64,000 bases of DNA from positions 116,605 through 180,604 of the forward strand of contig JANQJW010000049.1 in NCBI GenBank assembly GCA_028281445.1, given 5' to 3'. Within the stretch, counting starts at the first letter, position 1. The number at the start of each line of letters is the position of its first letter. Below the pieces are notes generated by a model. The model saw only the letters and a program-made list of their open reading frames with translations. It was not told where the DNA came from and did not search any database. Position numbers and translations under genes: made by a program. Positions 60,709 through 64,000 of this stretch are shown here, piece after piece. Origin of the DNA: Planctomycetota bacterium. Lineage in GTDB: Bacteria; Planctomycetota; PLA2; JAEUHO01.

Positions 60709-62826
60709 TCAGTAGCCGCCGTCGGCGTTGATGCGCGTGAGGTAGACCTCGCCCCAGCCCTGCGAGCTCGCTGTGATTGTCGTTTGGTTCTCTTCGCCGG
60801 CTCCGAAGGTGACCGTGTTGGTGTACGTGCCCATCACGACACACGAGCCGTCCGCTGCAGAGCCGATCAACCGTCCGGCCGCGTAGCCGGCCGGCGCGGA
60901 TCCGTCGCCTCGGGCCCAGAGGACCTCTCCATTCTTGTTGTAGCGTGCCGTGAAGGCGAACTGCACCACGTTGTCACCTTGGAGCTGCACGTTCGCGGTG
61001 TGGCCCTCGAATGTCACGGTGCCAACGTACGCGCCCGTCACGACCGCGGAGTCGTCCGGGAGGATCGTCGCCTGGTAGGGGCCGTCCGCGCCGACGGGGC
61101 CGCCGATGCGGCGCGCCCACTGCAGCCGGCCGTCCGCCTGGTAGCGCGCGACGTACCCGTCCGCGTTGCCGGCCGAGACGAGCGTTGTCTCGTTCAGCTC
61201 GCCTGTGCCCAGGGTGAGCGTGTTCTCGAAGCTGCCCGTCACGAGGAACGAGTCGTTCGGATAGCTCTTGATCCCGAGGATGTACGACACGTTGGTGGAG
61301 TCGAGCGCTTGCGCCCATAGGAGCGAGCCGTCAACTCCCCATCGAGCCAGGAAGTACTGGAAGTCCGAGTCCCCTCCGGTTGCCGTGATCGTCGTCTCGT
61401 TGGGCTCGCCGCTGCCGAGAACCAGCGTGCCGTTGGTCGCGAAGCCGTGAGTAACGAACGAGCCGTCGCTCAGGGTCTCGGTTGCGAGGATTCCTGATCG
61501 GGTTGCCGTGCCGACAGCCGTGCGTGTCCATTGCACGACGCCGTTGGCGTCCAGGCGCTGCAACTCGAACTGCGAGGGAATGCCCTGCGCCGTGGCGTTC
61601 TGTCCCCCCACGACGAACGAGCCGTCGGAGAACACACCGCCTACGCCGATCAGGTTGAGCTCTGCGTCTCCACGACGCATTGCCCACCGCAGGGTGCCGG
61701 TGCTCTCCAAGCAGGCAATGAAGCTGTCTGTGCCGCCGGCCGAGGTTAGCGTCGTCTCCGTGCTCTCGCCCGGGCCGAGCGTGAGCGTTTGATCGAAGCT
61801 GCCCGAGATCAGGATCGATCCGTCGGGCCGCACGAACACGCTTCCGAGCTGCTCCAGTCCCGGGCCGCTGATGGCCCGCGCCCACTGGAGGGTGCCGAGG
61901 CGGCCGAAGCTGGCAAGGACGGCGTCCCCGCCCCCTTGCACGCTCAGCGTGGTCTGGTTGACCTCGCCCGCACCAAGCGTGATGGCGGTCGAGTACGAGA
62001 TGCTCAGCAAGCTGGATCCGTCCGGCTTCACGTACAAGCCGCCCGGCCAGTCGAACTGTGAGCTGCCCATGGTCTTCGTCCAGCTAACGTTCGCCACGTC
62101 GATCGTGCTCGGCGCCGTCCGCACGACGCGCGGGTTGACCTCGTCGTTGGCCGCACCCATGAGTCGGTACGTGCCGACCGGCGTCTGCCCGATGGTGATG
62201 GGCGTGCACGGATCCGTCGGCGATTGCAAACGAGGCGGAGCCGCCAGCGCGTACGAGTCGTTCGTGGTGTCGAAGTCGCCGTCCTCGTCGAGGCGCAGGT
62301 CGAGCGTGACCCGTCTTTCCTGGTCGGAGAGTTCATAGCCCACGCACAGGAAGCCGGCGCGGCAGACCGTCGTCGGCTGGATCGGGCTGCGGAACTTTAT
62401 CTGCGGCGGCAGATCCAGCGTGACGCGGCCGGGCGCGACACCGATGAACTCCTGACCGCCTTTTCGCACGCGGCCGTAGATCGCGTAGGTGCCGCTCCAG
62501 ACGAGCTGCATCGGCCAGATGACCTGTTGCGGCTGGCCGCTATTGGACGGGCGCCCCTCGAACAGCACGATCTGGTCGTCCGTCGTTCCGAGCACGCCGT
62601 CCTTGTCGGCGATGAGGTCCGTCACCCATCCGCCGTCCGGCACGAAGTCCGTGTATGTGATCGAGACCTCGCCGATGGGCAACGCCGGCAGGCGCACGTC
62701 GGTGCTCGGCTCGGTCAGAAGGATGCCGGGGCCCGCGATCTGCGTCCCCGTGCTGCCTGCCCCGCAGGCGGTCAGTACTCCAAGGCTGAAGAAAAGGAGT
62801 ACGCGCGCGGGAAGCCTCATCACCAT
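60709..62826 (-). CDS. Lipoprotein with repeated beta-propeller-like units
   Basis: The 705-residue product has a lipoprotein signal (LLFFSLGVLTAC, lipobox LTAC). From about residue 230 it has seven or so repeats of 50-60 residues with the pattern LTLGxGExNxTTLxSxGGxDxFxARxxxxGxLxWA, seen in SBBP-type propellers. Repeats are rich in Thr and Gly and lack Cys. An N-terminal domain of 200 residues has DKDGVLGTTDDQI and DEDGDFDTTNDSY, which look like calcium loops. The role is likely binding at the cell surface. The start may be at the first or third codon (both Met). It ends 2 bp from the stop of htpX. Confidence 0.85.
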   Translation of the reverse strand: MVMRLPARVLLFFSLGVLTACGAGSTGTQIAGPGILLTEPSTDVRLPALPIGEVSITYTDFVPDGGWVTDLIADKDGVLGTTDDQIVLFEGRPSNSGQPQQVIWPMQLVWSGTYAIYGRVRKGGQEFIGVAPGRVTLDLPPQIKFRSPIQPTTVCRAGFLCVGYELSDQERRVTLDLRLDEDGDFDTTNDSYALAAPPRLQSPTDPCTPITIGQTPVGTYRLMGAANDEVNPRVVRTAPSTIDVANVSWTKTMGSSQFDWPGGLYVKPDGSSLLSISYSTAITLGAGEVNQTTLSVQGGGDAVLASFGRLGTLQWARAISGPGLEQLGSVFVRPDGSILISGSFDQTLTLGPGESTETTLTSAGGTDSFIACLESTGTLRWAMRRGDAELNLIGVGGVFSDGSFVVGGQNATAQGIPSQFELQRLDANGVVQWTRTAVGTATRSGILATETLSDGSFVTHGFATNGTLVLGSGEPNETTITATGGDSDFQYFLARWGVDGSLLWAQALDSTNVSYILGIKSYPNDSFLVTGSFENTLTLGTGELNETTLVSAGNADGYVARYQADGRLQWARRIGGPVGADGPYQATILPDDSAVVTGAYVGTVTFEGHTANVQLQGDNVVQFAFTARYNKNGEVLWARGDGSAPAGYAAGRLIGSAADGSCVVMGTYTNTVTFGAGEENQTTITASSQGWGEVYLTRINADGGY

Positions 62827-62956
62827 TCCCCCCGGTTCACCCCCTCCGAGGAGCCCATCGCCGAAGCTCAGCCTAGCACGGGCAGCATTTCCCGTTCGTG
62901 GCCGTTGCCAACCTACCTACGATGCGCGCCTGTCAACGCGACGAGGGAGTCCTTTC

Positions 62957-63466
62957 ATGCGCAGCACCATTTCCGTGATCGCTCTGGCCATGTGTCTCGC
63001 CTGCTTCGGCTGCGGCGGTGAGGGCGGTGGCTCCGGTGGTAGCGGCGGTGTCGCCGGCGTCTACGTGCTCGACGGCGACGCCATGATGCCCGCCATCGAG
63101 AAGATGATCGGGCCGATGCTGGAAGCGGCGCAGAAGATGATGGAAGCGCTCCCCGCCGATGAACGGGCCCGTCAGGAGAAGGACATGGAAGTCAAGATGC
63201 AGGAGCGCAAGGACGAGATGCTCAAGGAGCTCACGCTCGAGGTGCACTTGAACGAAGACGGTTCGTTCGTGGCGAAGGACAAGGGCAAGACGCGGGCGAT
63301 GGGCACATGGAGCTCGACCGGGTCCGCCATCACCTTCACGACGACCGAAGAGAACGGGAAGAAGAAGGACCCGCCGGAGGTCATCAACGGCGCGATCGAC
63401 GGCGGCAACATCCGCTTCCGCCCCGACAAGCAGATGCCGTTCGATCTCGTCCTGAAGCGAAAGTAG
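62957..63466 (+). CDS. Small lipoprotein of unknown function
   Basis: The 169-residue product has a hydrophobic signal ending CFGCGG, probably a lipoprotein, followed by a Gly/Ser linker (GGEGGGSGGSGGVAG). The body has a charged helix rich in Met, Glu and Lys (KDMEVKMQERKDEMLKE) and beta strands (LTLEVHLNEDGSFVAKD, MGTWSSTGSAITFTTT) typical of a small lipocalin-like sandwich. No family is recognised. The gene starts a short rightward run with the aminopeptidase 11 bp downstream; a GGGAG lies about 8 nt upstream. Confidence 0.78.
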   Translation: MRSTISVIALAMCLACFGCGGEGGGSGGSGGVAGVYVLDGDAMMPAIEKMIGPMLEAAQKMMEALPADERARQEKDMEVKMQERKDEMLKELTLEVHLNEDGSFVAKDKGKTRAMGTWSSTGSAITFTTTEENGKKKDPPEVINGAIDGGNIRFRPDKQMPFDLVLKRK

Positions 63467-63477
63467 CGGTCCCTACG

Positions 63478-64000
63478 ATGAACGCGTCCGACCTCGTCGA
63501 CTTCATCAACGCCGCGCCCACGCCGTATCACGCGGTTGCGGAGACGGCGCGACGCCTCGAGGGCGCGGGCTACACGCCGCTTGATGAGAAGGACACGTGG
63601 GCGCTGGAGGCGGGCGCGAAGCACTACGTCGTCCGCAACGAGGGCAGCATCATCGCCTTCGAGCTCGGCAGCGGCGATGTGGAGGCCGAGGGCGTCCGCA
63701 TCGTCGGCGCGCACAGCGACTCGCCCAACCTACGGATCAACCCGCGTCCGGACCGTACAGCGCACGGCGTCAAGCAGCTCACCATCGAGCCGTACGGCGG
63801 AATCCTCGCGCACACCTGGTTCGATCGGGACTGTTCGATCGCAGGGCGCGTCACGATCCGAACGGCGGACGGCGAGCGTTCTACCGTGCTCGTGGACTTC
63901 GAACGCCCGCTGCTGCGCGTGTCGAACCTCGCCATCCACCTGCAGCGTGAGCTCTACGAGCAGGGCTTCAAGCCCAACTGGCAGGAGCACATGCAGCCGT
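63478..64000 (+). CDS. M18-family aminopeptidase, N-terminal part
   Basis: The visible 174 residues open the protein and run off the window. FINAAPTPYHAVAETARRLEGAGY is typical of the M18 N-terminus, and VRIVGAHSDSPNLRINPRP contains the first zinc ligand His. EPYGGILAHTWFDRDCSIAGRV and LVDFERPLLRVSNLAIHLQRE match the family. M18 enzymes are cytosolic, dodecameric zinc aminopeptidases that remove acidic or neutral N-terminal residues. The remaining zinc ligands lie beyond the window. The ATG at 63478 has weak Shine-Dalgarno signal. Confidence 0.9.
   Translation, partial: MNASDLVDFINAAPTPYHAVAETARRLEGAGYTPLDEKDTWALEAGAKHYVVRNEGSIIAFELGSGDVEAEGVRIVGAHSDSPNLRINPRPDRTAHGVKQLTIEPYGGILAHTWFDRDCSIAGRVTIRTADGERSTVLVDFERPLLRVSNLAIHLQRELYEQGFKPNWQEHMQP

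Overview
This window is high-GC bacterial chromosomal DNA, densely coded on both strands, with no rRNA, tRNA, CRISPR array, phage or transposase gene that I could see. Gene content points to Planctomycetota: several Tat- or lipoprotein-exported enzymes, a Gfo/Idh/MocA dehydrogenase and a sugar-isomerase-like protein with Tat signals, formylglycine-generating-enzyme-like lipoproteins, a toroid (prenyltransferase-like) secreted protein, an M60 peptidase, an alpha-2-macroglobulin, a di-haem peroxidase, very large proteins with carboxypeptidase-regulatory-like repeats, and giant prepilin-like proteins. The phylum is an inference from content, not from a marker gene.

Layout. 1-7.6 kb: end of a WD40 protein, then a leftward cassette of three prepilin-like genes, including a 1,377-residue pseudopilin with many calcium-loop-like repeats and a protein with an 18-proline stretch and a Ser/Lys/Gly-rich tail. 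7.8-16.3 kb: a wax-synthase-like MBOAT protein, an M60 metallopeptidase, a sugar isomerase-like protein divergent from ApbE, an AAA ATPase, an FGE-like lipoprotein and a Gfo/Idh oxidoreductase. 16.9-17.5 kb: a gene-free stretch with a candidate small RNA or leader and a tandem repeat. 17.5-25.6 kb: lipoproteins, a methyltransferase, the toroid protein, an M28-PDZ peptidase, two tiny overlapping lipoprotein genes and an AlgI-like acyltransferase with its SGNH-like partner. 25.6-28.4 kb: nuclease, MsrB, acetyltransferase and APH-like kinase. 28.5-35.5 kb: a di-haem peroxidase, an ECF sigma factor, and a single long gene that joins a zinc-binding anti-sigma domain, a membrane segment and a thioester alpha-2-macroglobulin. 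35.6-42 kb: a Rieske-glutamate synthase fusion, an exported unknown, a phytase-like protein and a zinc-ribbon rhomboid. 42-53.6 kb: a cell-envelope cluster with two huge carboxypeptidase-regulatory-like repeat proteins, an active-looking and a cysteine-less TlpA-like protein, and a reduced FGE-like lipoprotein. 53.8-64 kb: hybrid histidine kinase, class I aldolase, UMF1-type transporter, a zinc-ribbon/LemA/HtpX run, a repeat lipoprotein, a small lipoprotein and the start of an M18 aminopeptidase.

The most interesting item is the ECF sigma factor next to an anti-sigma/alpha-2-macroglobulin fusion. The layout suggests a sensor that could report protease attack at the cell surface to a dedicated sigma factor. 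Other recurring signals are a 180-bp element with perfect terminal inverted repeats (two copies) whose ends supply the stop codons of flanking genes, related solo hairpins, -10-like hexamers placed 6-8 nt before start codons that suggest leaderless mRNAs, and a 13-nt perfect complement to the 16S rRNA tail in the gene-free stretch.
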